NCBI RefSeq assembly: GCF_021538675.1
Contig: NZ_JAJUKH010000013.1
Span: forward strand, 1 to 64,000
From: Paenarthrobacter sp. AR 02
Lineage (GTDB): Bacteria; Actinomycetota; Actinomycetes; Actinomycetales; Micrococcaceae
Reading direction: 5' to 3'
DNA: 64,000 bases
This document shows, piece by piece, positions 51,534 through 59,686 of this stretch. A program made the translations under genes and the position numbers. Position 1 is the first letter of the stretch, and each line of letters begins with the position of its first letter. The notes beneath the pieces are model-generated. The model was given only the letters and a program-made list of their open reading frames with translations, did not search any database and was not told where the DNA came from.

Positions 51534-53158
51534 GCATGCCCGGCAGCATGAACAAACCCAGCCCGCACGTGGACCCACCGGATCCCGTAACGTCCCTGCC
51601 GCGACGAGGCCGTGTGCACCCCCGCCTGTGGGCTGCGGCGGCCGGTGTGGCCGCAGGGGCAGCCGGGATAGCAGCGGGGGAACTCACCGCGGGCCTGGCA
51701 AGCCCCCTGGTCTCTCCAGTGACCGCCCTGGGTGGCGCTGTCATCGATGCTGTGCCGCCCGGCGTCAAAGACCTGGCCGTCGAATGGTTCGGAACGGCCG
51801 ACAAGATCGTGCTCATCGCTTCCATCGGACTGGTCGCCGGGATCCTTGCCGCTCTGGCCGGAGTCCTGGAGCACCGCAGGACCGGATGGGGCCTGGCACT
51901 GGCAGGGCTGGCAGGTGCGGCGGGGCTGACCGCCGTCGTTACCCGCGCGCAAGCAGGACCGCAGGCTGCCCTCGCGCCCATCGTTGCGGCCGTGGTCACC
52001 ATGCTGCTGTTGCGCACCCTGATCCGTAGATTGACCACCTGGGCCCCCTCCCGGGGGACACCCGGGCAGGACGAGGCGGATCCCGCGCCCCTGGCCCGGC
52101 GCAGCTTCCTCAACGCGCTCGCCGGGACGTCCATCGCCGCCGTCGTGGCCGGAACGGTGACCGCTGTCCTGACGCGTGCCACAGCGGCCGCATCTGGTTT
52201 CCGCAGTACTTTGAAGCTCCCACAGCCCACGACACCCCGCCAAGCCATCCCCAACGGCGCGGCACTGGCCGTGGACGGGATCAGCCCCCTGGTGACGCCC
52301 AATGCCGACTTCTACAGGATTGACACCGCCCTGACGGTTCCTGCCATCGACCCACCCTCGTGGAAGTTGAAGGTCACTGGAATGGTGGACCGGGAAATCG
52401 AACTGGATTTCGCGGCCCTCCTCACCAAGCCCATGACGGAGCGGCACATCACCATCGCCTGCGTGTCCAACAACGTCGGCGGAGACCTCATCGGCAACGC
52501 ACTCTGGCTGGGCTGGCCGGTCCGCGAACTCCTCGCCATGGCGGGTCCCAAAGCCGGCGCGGACATGGTGCTGTCCACCAGCAACGACGGCTGGACTGCC
52601 GGTACGCCCCTGGAGGCACTCACGGACGGCAGGGATGCACTGCTGGCCATTGGCATGAACGGTGAACCGTTGCCGCTGGAGCACGGCTTCCCCGTACGCA
52701 TGATCGTGCCCGGACTCTACGGATATGTGTCCGCCACCAAATGGCTGACCGAACTGAAAGTCACCCGGTTCGCCGACGACATCGGGTATTGGACCCCCCG
52801 CGGCTGGAGCGACCACGGACCCATCAAAACCCAATCGCGAATCGACGTACCCCGCAACGGCCGGACAGTTAAGGCAGGCAAGGTGCAGTTCGGCGGCGTG
52901 GCCTGGGCCCAGCACCGCGGCATCAAACGGGTGGAGCTGCGCGTTAACCGGGGTCCGTGGCAACAAGCCACCCTGGGAAACGGTATCTCCACCGACACCT
53001 GGTACCAGTGGCAGCTCGGCATCGACCTCACAGCCGGCGACTACGAAGTCCAGGTGCGGGCCACGGATTCCACCGGTGAACCCCAGACAGAAGACAAGGC
53101 TCCCGTAGCTCCGGATGGTGCCACCGGCTACCACACAATCAGCGTCAAGGTGGCCTGA
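51530..53158 (+). CDS. membrane-anchored molybdopterin oxidoreductase (sulfite oxidase fold)
   Basis: A 542-residue protein. Three or four N-terminal transmembrane helices (residues ~30-165) and a twin-arginine-like stretch ARRSFLNALAGTSIAAVVAG precede a sulfite-oxidase-type catalytic domain. The Mo-ligand cysteine is expected to be Cys311 in ITIACVSNNVGG. LPLEHGFPVRMIVPGLYGYVSATKWL and a C-terminal immunoglobulin-like dimerisation domain follow. The active domain probably lies outside the membrane. It overlaps the kinase by ATGA and precedes the cofactor genes. Substrate (sulfite, sulfoxide or other) unknown. Confidence 0.9.
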   Translation: MSMPGSMNKPSPHVDPPDPVTSLPRRGRVHPRLWAAAAGVAAGAAGIAAGELTAGLASPLVSPVTALGGAVIDAVPPGVKDLAVEWFGTADKIVLIASIGLVAGILAALAGVLEHRRTGWGLALAGLAGAAGLTAVVTRAQAGPQAALAPIVAAVVTMLLLRTLIRRLTTWAPSRGTPGQDEADPAPLARRSFLNALAGTSIAAVVAGTVTAVLTRATAAASGFRSTLKLPQPTTPRQAIPNGAALAVDGISPLVTPNADFYRIDTALTVPAIDPPSWKLKVTGMVDREIELDFAALLTKPMTERHITIACVSNNVGGDLIGNALWLGWPVRELLAMAGPKAGADMVLSTSNDGWTAGTPLEALTDGRDALLAIGMNGEPLPLEHGFPVRMIVPGLYGYVSATKWLTELKVTRFADDIGYWTPRGWSDHGPIKTQSRIDVPRNGRTVKAGKVQFGGVAWAQHRGIKRVELRVNRGPWQQATLGNGISTDTWYQWQLGIDLTAGDYEVQVRATDSTGEPQTEDKAPVAPDGATGYHTISVKVA

Positions 53159-53222
53159 GGACCTAGTCTGGGTACGTCCGGGTAATTCCCGCACGCCAAA
53201 GTATCCACACAGGAGGATGTCC

Positions 53223-54443
53223 GTGCCCCGATCTGTTGCTTCCCATCGGCAGGCCGTGGTGGAACTGCTGACCACTGCGAGGGCTGCCAAGGGCAACCTC
53301 CGCCTGCCCTTGCTCGAAGCACTGGGACAAGCGCTCGCCGGTGACGTCTACGCACCCCTCTCACTGCCGCCGTTCCCCAACTCCCAAATGGACGGATTCG
53401 CCGTTCATTCCGCAGGGATTCCCGACGGCGGTGCGGAGCTCAGGGTCGCGGCGCCCGTCCCGGCAGGTGCCGCGCCAGCGCCACTGAAGGCCGGCTTCGC
53501 CGCCCCCATCATGACCGGCGCCATGATCCCGGAGGGGGCCGACGCCGTCGTGCCCATTGAAAAGGCAACGCCGAACGTCTTTCCCGAGCCTGCCACCGAA
53601 GACGCTACCGTGCGGCTCCCATCGGTGGCACCCGGAACCTATGTGCGTAACAGTGGCAGCGACATCGACGCAGGCGACTTGGCACTGGCCGCCGGGACGC
53701 TCCTGGGCCCCGCCCAACTTGGCTTGCTTGCCGCCCTGGGCCTGGACACCGTGGAGGTCCGTGAACCATTCCGCGCGCTGCTGGTCACCACTGGCGACGA
53801 AGTGGTGGAGCCCGGGCAGGAACTGGCGCCCGGCAAGATCTACGATTCCAACGGCACGCTGCTTGAAGCCTCCATGCGCCAAGCCGGCATGGACGTGACG
53901 CGGACGGGCATCTCCGACGACAACCCCGAAACCCTCCTGTCAGTCCTCCACCGCTACACCCAGGATCCCCGGAACCCGGTGGACATCATCGTCACCACCG
54001 GTGGCGTGAGCAAAGGCGCCTACGAGGTAGTCCGCCAAGCGATGTCCGGCCAGCCAGTGGATTTCCTGCCGGTCGCCATGCAGCCGGGCGGTCCACAAGG
54101 CCTGGGAACCTTCGAGGGGACACCCTTCCTGGGCTTCCCCGGAAACCCCGTCAGCTGCCTCGTGTCCTTCGAGATGTTCCTCAGGCCCGCACTTTCCCAG
54201 GTCCAGGGAACACCTGCGCCCCGGCCCGTGCAGACGGCCCGCCTCGCCGAACCACTGACCTCGCCCGACGGCAAACACCAGGTCCGGCGCGGAAGCGTGG
54301 ACCCCGATGGCACAGTGCGCATGGAAGGCGGGGCAGGCTCCCACCTTGTCCACGCACTGGCCCGTGCCAATGCCCTGGTCCAGATCCCCGCCCACGTCAC
54401 GGAACTCGCCAAGGGTGACGAAGTGGAAGTATGGATGCTGTGA
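53223..54443 (+). CDS. moeA: molybdopterin molybdenumtransferase
   Basis: A 406-residue MoeA that inserts molybdate into adenylylated molybdopterin. PPFPNSQMDGFAVHS, APIMTGAMIPEGADAVVPIE, TGDEVVEPGQELAPGKIYDSN and TTGGVSKGAYE are family motifs. GTG 53223 is chosen because AGGAGG is 6 nt upstream; the ATG two codons earlier touches that sequence. It overlaps moaC by 13 bp. Confidence 0.94.
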   Translation: MPRSVASHRQAVVELLTTARAAKGNLRLPLLEALGQALAGDVYAPLSLPPFPNSQMDGFAVHSAGIPDGGAELRVAAPVPAGAAPAPLKAGFAAPIMTGAMIPEGADAVVPIEKATPNVFPEPATEDATVRLPSVAPGTYVRNSGSDIDAGDLALAAGTLLGPAQLGLLAALGLDTVEVREPFRALLVTTGDEVVEPGQELAPGKIYDSNGTLLEASMRQAGMDVTRTGISDDNPETLLSVLHRYTQDPRNPVDIIVTTGGVSKGAYEVVRQAMSGQPVDFLPVAMQPGGPQGLGTFEGTPFLGFPGNPVSCLVSFEMFLRPALSQVQGTPAPRPVQTARLAEPLTSPDGKHQVRRGSVDPDGTVRMEGGAGSHLVHALARANALVQIPAHVTELAKGDEVEVWML

Positions 54444-54970
54444 ACCACACTCCCGATAACCCAGACGGCCCCGCGGGCCTGACGCATCTCAGGCAGGACG
54501 GCACCGCGCAGATGGTGGACGTCTCCGGGAAAGCCGTCACCACGCGTGAGGCCACCGCCACGGCCACTGTCCGCAGCACCGCCGAAGTCCTCGCCTTGTT
54601 GGGCGCCGGCGAACTTCCCAAGGGCGACGCGCTCGCCGTGGCGAGGGTAGCGGGCATCATGGCGGCAAAGAAGACCCCCGAACTGATTCCGCTGTGCCAT
54701 CCCTTGCCGATCTCCAAGGTCACCGTGGACTTTGAGCTGGGCGCGGAATCGGTGGAAGTCCTGGCAACGGTCAAGACAAGGGGCGTCACCGGGGTCGAAA
54801 TGGAAGCCCTGACCGCCGCGTCGGTTGCGGCGCTCAGCGTCTACGACATGATCAAGGCCGTCGACAAGCATGCCGTCCTGGACGATATCCGGGTCCTCGC
54901 CAAGAGCGGCGGAAAAAGCGGCGACTGGGACGTTTCCTCCGAACCACGGCACGGGGAGGCCGGAGCATGA
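54431..54970 (+). CDS. moaC: cyclic pyranopterin monophosphate synthase
   Basis: A 179-residue MoaC, acting with MoaA to form cPMP. MVDVSGKAVTTREATA, MAAKKTPELIPLCHPLPIS (catalytic Lys and His region) and TGVEMEALTAASVAALSVYDM are present. ATG 54431, or GTG 54440 overlapping the moeA stop, can start it. It overlaps the following mog gene (ATGA). Confidence 0.95.
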   Translation: MDAVNHTPDNPDGPAGLTHLRQDGTAQMVDVSGKAVTTREATATATVRSTAEVLALLGAGELPKGDALAVARVAGIMAAKKTPELIPLCHPLPISKVTVDFELGAESVEVLATVKTRGVTGVEMEALTAASVAALSVYDMIKAVDKHAVLDDIRVLAKSGGKSGDWDVSSEPRHGEAGA

Positions 54971-55470
54971 GTGCCTGCGAGCCCAACGCGCACGGACCGC
55001 GGAAGGCCGGCGTCGTGATCGCGTCCACCCGTGCCGCCGCAGGAATCTACACGGACGAGACCGGGCCGATCATCCTGGACTGGCTGAACGAGCACGGATT
55101 CGACACTTTTCCCACCATGGTGGTGCCGGACGGTGAACCTGTAGGTGCTGCCCTGCGTGCCCTCCTGACGCAGGAACCCGCAGTTGTCATCACCAGCGGC
55201 GGCACGGGCCTCAGCCCGGACGACCGCACGCCGGAGATGACGCTGCCACTCCTTGACCGCGAAATACCGGGCATCATGGAAGGCATCCGGCGCGCAGGTG
55301 CTGCGAAGACGCCCATGGCCATGCTGAGCCGCGGCCATGCAGGAGCGGCGGGAAAATCGTTCGTCATCAATCTTCCCGGTTCCCCCAAAGGGGTCATGGA
55401 TGGGCTGGCGGTCCTGGACCCCGTGATCGGGCATCTCTGTGAGCAGTTGGAAGGAAACCATGGGCACTGA
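54967..55470 (+). CDS. mog: molybdopterin adenylyltransferase (Mog/MoaB type)
   Basis: A 167-residue MogA/MoaB-like protein that adenylylates molybdopterin before MoeA acts. VVITSGGTGLSPDDRTPE is the nucleotide-binding signature, followed by GIMEGIR and LSRGHAGAAGKSFVINLPGSPKGV. Starts in ATGA with moaC and overlaps moaE by 11 bp. Confidence 0.92.
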   Translation: MSACEPNAHGPRKAGVVIASTRAAAGIYTDETGPIILDWLNEHGFDTFPTMVVPDGEPVGAALRALLTQEPAVVITSGGTGLSPDDRTPEMTLPLLDREIPGIMEGIRRAGAAKTPMAMLSRGHAGAAGKSFVINLPGSPKGVMDGLAVLDPVIGHLCEQLEGNHGH

Positions 55471-55915
55471 AACAGACTTCGAGGTTGTCAGCGCTGTCCT
55501 CAGCGCCGAGCCGATTTCCGTGGACCAAGCCATCAGGGCAGTGGAATCGGACACTGCGGGTGCGGTGGTCAGTTTCAGCGGCGTCGTGCGTAACCACGAC
55601 GGCGGCAAAGCTGTTGATCGGTTGAGCTACAGCGCGCACCCCACGGCCCACCAGGTGATGTCGGACGTGGTGGCTCAGTTGGTCGCGGAGCACTCCGGCG
55701 AAGCCAATCAACCCGTGCGCATCTGGGCCGCGCACCGGATCGGCATGCTGGAGATCGGTGATCCCGCGTTGGTGTGTGCAGTTGCGGCTGCCCACCGGGG
55801 CCAGGCGTTCGCCGTCTGCTCGGAACTGGTGGACCGGGTCAAGGAGCAGGTTCCCATTTGGAAAGAGCAGTTCTTCAGTGACGGCACTGTGGAATGGGTC
55901 GGCGCAGGGGAGTAG
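55460..55915 (+). CDS. moaE: molybdopterin synthase catalytic subunit
   Basis: A 151-residue MoaE, the large subunit of molybdopterin synthase (partner of MoaD). GAVVSFSGVVRNHDGGKAV, VRIWAAHRIGMLEIGD, and the catalytic lysine region VKEQVPIWKEQFF are visible. ATG 55460 follows GGAAGGA. Last gene of the cofactor island; dapB follows with its own promoter. Confidence 0.95.
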   Translation: MGTETDFEVVSAVLSAEPISVDQAIRAVESDTAGAVVSFSGVVRNHDGGKAVDRLSYSAHPTAHQVMSDVVAQLVAEHSGEANQPVRIWAAHRIGMLEIGDPALVCAVAAAHRGQAFAVCSELVDRVKEQVPIWKEQFFSDGTVEWVGAGE

Positions 55916-55967
55916 GCGCAAGGTAACGGTTCCCGCCCGTGCCCGGCCCGGCGGTAGGGTTAAACGC

Positions 55968-56726
55968 ATGACCGAACAACTTGCTGTTGCAGTGCTGGGC
56001 GCCAACGGGCGTATGGGAATTGAAGCCGTTAAGGCTGTTGAAGCAGCCGAAGACATGAAGCTGGTGGCCGCTTTGGGCCGCGGCGATTCCCTGGACAAGC
56101 TGCTCGACGCCGGTGCGCAGTATGTTGTTGATCTCACCGTCCCGGACATCACTGAGACCAACGTCCGGTTCGCCGTCGAGCACGGCATCCACGCCGTTGT
56201 GGGCACCACAGGCTGGAACGCCGACAGGCTGGAATCCCTCCGCGGACTGCTGGAGTCCAAACCGGAAACAGGCGTGCTGATTGCCCCGAATTTTGCCTTG
56301 GGCTCGGTGCTGGCATCCGCCTTTGCTGCCAAGGCCTCGCAGTACTTCGAGTCTGTTGAAATCATTGAGCTGCACCACCCCAACAAGGTGGATGCTCCTT
56401 CCGGCACGGCTGTGCGCACGGCCCAGCTGATCGCCGAAGCCCGCCAGGAAGCAGACGTGCCGGCCAGCCCGGACGCCACCGAGACGGCATTGGACGGTGC
56501 GCGTGGCTGCGACGTGGACGGGGTACGGGTGCACAGTGTCCGCCTTCGCGGCCTTGTTGCCCACCAGGAGGTCCTCTTTGGCGGTCCCGGCGAACAGCTA
56601 ACGTTGCGCCACGATTCCTTCGACCGGGCCTCTTTCATGCCCGGCGTCCTTCTTGGACTGCGGAAGGTGGCAGCCAACCCCGGCCTCACGGTCGGCTTGG
56701 ACGGCTACCTGGATCTGGGGCTCTAG
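55968..56726 (+). CDS. dapB: 4-hydroxy-tetrahydrodipicolinate reductase
   Basis: A 252-residue DapB for lysine and diaminopimelate synthesis. The Rossmann stretch is AVLGANGRMG, then VGTTGW, APNFALGSVL and the substrate-binding ELHHPNKVDAPSGTA. ATG 55968 lies 7 nt after TAGGGT (55955-55960), so a leaderless mRNA is likely. The partner dapA is 3 kb downstream, separated by unrelated genes. Confidence 0.96.
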   Translation: MTEQLAVAVLGANGRMGIEAVKAVEAAEDMKLVAALGRGDSLDKLLDAGAQYVVDLTVPDITETNVRFAVEHGIHAVVGTTGWNADRLESLRGLLESKPETGVLIAPNFALGSVLASAFAAKASQYFESVEIIELHHPNKVDAPSGTAVRTAQLIAEARQEADVPASPDATETALDGARGCDVDGVRVHSVRLRGLVAHQEVLFGGPGEQLTLRHDSFDRASFMPGVLLGLRKVAANPGLTVGLDGYLDLGL

Positions 56727-56729
56727 GAC

Positions 56730-57218
56730 ATGGGAAATTTCTGGACAGCACTGAAGAAGAACCGCACCAAGATCTGGGTAGGTGCCATCACCTTGTTGCT
56801 GGTGCTGTACCTGGTGGTGTCCGTCCAACGCTCCTTCCTCCTGCTTGGCGATCCCAACCTGGTGGCCAAGGGCATAGGAGCCGCCTATCTGGTCCTGCCC
56901 GTGGTGGGTGCGTGGGCGCTCATCCGGGAACTGCTTTTTGGTGCCCGCACTGAGCAGATGGCCAAGGTCCTGGAAGCCGAAGGCGGGTTGCCGGAGGACA
57001 CGCTTCCCCGAACGCCCGGCGGCAGGATTGTCCGGTCGGCAGCGGACGCAGAGTTCGAAAAGTACCGGGCGGAAGCCGAGGCCGCCCCGGAAGATTGGCG
57101 CTCCTGGTTCCGGTTGAGCTGCGCCTACGACGCCTCCGGTGACCGCAAGCGGGCCCGCGCGTCCATGCGGGACGCGGTGAAGCTCTTCCGTTCTCAGCCG
57201 ACTGCCGCCGGACGGTAG
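56730..57218 (+). CDS. membrane protein with TPR-like C-terminus
   Basis: A 162-residue protein. Two transmembrane helices (IWVGAITLLLVLYLVVS and GIGAAYLVLPVVGAWALI) are followed by a soluble helical segment (EAAPEDWRSWFRLSCAYDASGDRKRARASMRDAVKLF) resembling one tetratricopeptide repeat. It begins 3 bp after dapB and is cotranscribed with it. Function unknown; this gene is often seen next to dapB in related bacteria. It overlaps the end of the convergent acyltransferase-like gene by 25 bp. Confidence 0.75.
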   Translation: MGNFWTALKKNRTKIWVGAITLLLVLYLVVSVQRSFLLLGDPNLVAKGIGAAYLVLPVVGAWALIRELLFGARTEQMAKVLEAEGGLPEDTLPRTPGGRIVRSAADAEFEKYRAEAEAAPEDWRSWFRLSCAYDASGDRKRARASMRDAVKLFRSQPTAAGR

Positions 57219-58429
57219 CTGCCCAGCCTGGACGCTTGGTGGGCCACCCACTCAAGTGGCCCCCGCCGTCGGAGCAGGGCGAAGCAGCTGCCGATGATGA
57301 TCGCGGTGATCGCCTGGGTCCAGTACATCCCTTCAGGGGTCCAGCCGGCCGGCAGTGGCCTGTCGGTGAATCCGGAGACCACCCAAACATGCGCTGAGTA
57401 GAGGCTCAACGTCATGGCTCCCGGACCGCTGAGCAGGACCAGGACGTTGACCTTTGCCCGCTCAGCCACTGTGCCCAGCAGCAGGAACAAGCCCGCGACG
57501 GCGGCAGCCGTGCCCCCGGTGTGCAGCAGGTCCAAGGTTGTGCCCGCGTGCGGGGAGGCGGTGGCCAGCCACCACCACGAATCCACTTGCTGAAGGCCTG
57601 TCAGGTTGACCTGCAGCATGCTCTCCAAGGGGTACCCGCGGGTACCGGGGAGCGCCTCCAAGGCGGACCTTCCACCCCACGATTCCATGGCCAGGAAGCC
57701 CACCGCTTTCGCAAGGACGGCTACAGCGCTTCCGCCGGCCAACAGCAGGACCTGTACCTTCGCCGTCGTGAGCGCCATGCGGCCTATGGCAAGCCCCAGC
57801 AGCAGGTACGACATCCACTGGAAAACGGGGTAGTAGCCGGTAAAGAAGAGATCGGCCAGAAGCCGTCCCGGTGTCTCCAGGTCCTCAACCTTTGGGTTGT
57901 GGCCCAACTGGAGGGGAGGGGTCGTGTCCAGCAGCAGGGGGCGGACCAGGTACGCCAGGACCGGCGAGGCCAGGATCCAGCCCAACGCCAGGAAGCAGAG
58001 GGCTTTCAGGCGCAGGCCCAGGAACGGCAGGACGCAGAGGAACAAGACAGCGTAGTGGACCAGGATCACCGCGATGTTGACATCAAGCCCACCCAGGACG
58101 AATCCGACGACGGCAATCACCAAGGCGCGCATGGCCACTCCGCCTCTCGCCGACCACAGCCCAGCGCCGCTGGGCGGCTGCTGCTTGCCCGTGCTGAGGG
58201 CCAATCCGACGCCGGCCAGCACAGCGAAAAGGGCCGAGGACCGACCTGAAAAGACCAATCCCACGAAAGTCGGGTCCCACTGGGGAGAAGGACCGTACGT
58301 CGGGATCAGATGGGTGGACATCATCCCCAGCAATGCCGTACACCGGGCGGCATCGATCCCCTGGAGCCGGGCGGACGCCGGGCTGGCCCCGTGGGCCTCC
58401 TGTCGTGGCGCCGTCCCGTGCGAAGTCAT
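57194..58429 (-). CDS. polytopic membrane protein, DUF1624/DUF418 acyltransferase-like
   Basis: A 411-residue protein with about ten transmembrane helices. The opening RLQGIDAARCTALLGMMSTHL resembles the R-x-x-G-x-D-x-x-R/C start of heparan-alpha-glucosaminide N-acetyltransferase-like (DUF1624) and DUF418 proteins. Helices such as LFAVLAGVGLALSTG and the C-terminal MTLSLYSAHVWVV also fit. These proteins are thought to transfer acyl groups across the membrane to cell-surface sugars. ATG 58429 is the start; the SOS box at 58501-58516 is 72 bp upstream on the other side of the gap. Confidence 0.78.
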   Translation of the reverse strand: MTSHGTAPRQEAHGASPASARLQGIDAARCTALLGMMSTHLIPTYGPSPQWDPTFVGLVFSGRSSALFAVLAGVGLALSTGKQQPPSGAGLWSARGGVAMRALVIAVVGFVLGGLDVNIAVILVHYAVLFLCVLPFLGLRLKALCFLALGWILASPVLAYLVRPLLLDTTPPLQLGHNPKVEDLETPGRLLADLFFTGYYPVFQWMSYLLLGLAIGRMALTTAKVQVLLLAGGSAVAVLAKAVGFLAMESWGGRSALEALPGTRGYPLESMLQVNLTGLQQVDSWWWLATASPHAGTTLDLLHTGGTAAAVAGLFLLLGTVAERAKVNVLVLLSGPGAMTLSLYSAHVWVVSGFTDRPLPAGWTPEGMYWTQAITAIIIGSCFALLRRRGPLEWVAHQASRLGSYRPAAVG

Positions 58430-58494
58430 GCAGCGATCGTCTCATAGGCTGCTGGGCGGCAACCCGGCACGGAGCAGCTGGCGAAGAGCGGCCC

Positions 58495-58523
58495 TTGTCT
58501 TCGAATATATGTTCGAATAGCAT
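58495..58523 (+). promoter_or_regulatory. LexA-controlled promoter (SOS box within the -35/-10 spacer)
   Basis: TTGTCT (58495-58500) and TAGCAT (58518-58523) are separated by exactly 17 bp. The 16-bp near-palindrome TCGAATATATGTTCGA (58501-58516) fills that spacer. It matches the actinobacterial LexA consensus TCGAAC-N4-GTTCGA at 11 of 12 fixed positions. A bound LexA would cover both promoter elements. The predicted transcription start is at about 58530, the ATG of the next gene. Confidence 0.8.
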
Positions 58524-58529
58524 TACGGC

Positions 58530-58865
58530 ATGAACGATGTTCCAAAGCCGCAGGACCGCCTGTGTGGACCCATGAAGGCAATGAGCCCCGGTGTGGTCGA
58601 CTTCCTGTTCAGGCAGCTTGTCACCGGCGAACCACCGGAGGACACCCAGTGGCGGAGCGAAGGGACGGTCCTGGCCGAGCAGATGCCGGGAGCTGAGCTC
58701 GCCCGCCGGCTGGCGGATACGGATCTTGATTCGCTCACGCCCATTGAACTCTTCGAGTACGTGCGGGCCTCCCAGAGGCTGGTGGCCTGGGCGGAGCAAC
58801 TCAAGGAGCGGGCTGTGGCGCAGTATTGTTCGGAGCAGCCGGCCCGGACGCCCGGATCCGCCTGA
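58530..58865 (+). CDS. small SOS-regulated protein with DUF222-like helical region
   Basis: A 111-residue protein. Residues ~70-100 (LDSLTPIELFEYVRASQRLVAWAEQLKERAVAQY, split here for description) resemble the N-terminal helix that opens many DUF222/13E12 proteins, but no HNH domain or further DUF222 sequence follows, so it is either a free-standing short relative or a remnant. The ATG coincides with the predicted start of transcription, implying a leaderless message. It follows a LexA box promoter. Several mycobacterial 13E12 proteins are also DNA-damage induced. Function unknown. Confidence 0.7.
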   Translation: MNDVPKPQDRLCGPMKAMSPGVVDFLFRQLVTGEPPEDTQWRSEGTVLAEQMPGAELARRLADTDLDSLTPIELFEYVRASQRLVAWAEQLKERAVAQYCSEQPARTPGSA

Positions 58866-58921
58866 CGTTGCCGGTCCGCCTAGGCTGCCGGTGCGGCTGT
58901 TCGCCGGAATAGGATGGCCCG

Positions 58922-59668
58922 GTGACCCAAGCGCACCCCCAATCACCGTCCCCATCGACCATGCCGCGACCCGCCGGGCCTGCGCCAGCGTCAGCAACGC
59001 TGCTGGCCGCCGTCGTTCAGTACGAAGCGCTGGGAACGGGCAGTGGGGGAGCGGCTGTCGCCCGGAAAGTCGCCGCCCACGTGGAGCTTATCGAAAAGGC
59101 CCATGCTGACGGCGCACGGCTGGTGCTGTTTCCAGAGCTCTCCTTGACGGGCTATGAGTTGGACTCATTCGATGCCCCGGAGCATGCGGGTGAGCCTTCG
59201 GCCTGGCTGACTGACGGCGATACAAGGCTCCAGCCGCTTCGGGACGCCTGTGCCGATACCGGGACCACGGCAGTGATCGGTGCAGGCTGGCGGGAAGCTG
59301 ACGGCACTCCACGGTAGGCATCACTCATCATCGGGCCGGATGACTCCCTGCGACCGGCCTTCAAGACCCATCTGCATGGCGCGGAGCATGAGCTGTTCGT
59401 CGCCGGGAACGGCCCCGAAATCCTGGAAGTAGACGGGTGGCGGGTGGCTCTTGCCGTATGCGCCGACGCCGCCCAACCGTCCCACGCCGCGGTTGCCGCA
59501 GAGTCAGGGGCCGACGTCTACGCAGTGTCAGCCCTGTACGTATCCGGCGAGGAATTGCGCCTGGGACTGCACCTGGGCTCCCGGTCCGCTCCAGCTTGGA
59601 TGGCTACAGGTCCGGCCCTGGTGCATGAGGACCATCACGCGGAACCCATTCTTGTAACAAGCCGCTGA
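58922..59668 (+). pseudogene. carbon-nitrogen hydrolase interrupted by one in-frame TAG
   Basis: A single reading frame runs from GTG 58922 to 59668 and is broken only by TAG 59315-59317. Upstream it encodes LVLFPELSLTGYELDSF (catalytic Glu region). Downstream, in the same frame, it encodes LIIGPDDSLRPAFKTHLHG (catalytic Lys) and WRVALAVCADAAQPS (catalytic Cys). All three nitrilase-superfamily residues are therefore intact around one nonsense codon. A one-base change (for example TTG or CAG to TAG) would explain it. No frameshift or deletion is seen, so the loss is recent, or a sequencing error. Total length (~248 codons) suits an amidase of this family. Confidence 0.85.
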
Positions 59669-59679
59669 CAGGGTAACGT
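59652..59679 (+). promoter_or_regulatory. dapA promoter
   Basis: TTGTAA (59652-59657) and TAACGT (59674-59679), with a 16-bp spacer, end 7 nt before the dapA ATG (59687), so transcription would start at or next to the ATG. The -35 lies inside the end of the broken hydrolase gene. Confidence 0.5.
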
Positions 59680-59686
59680 TTTTCTT

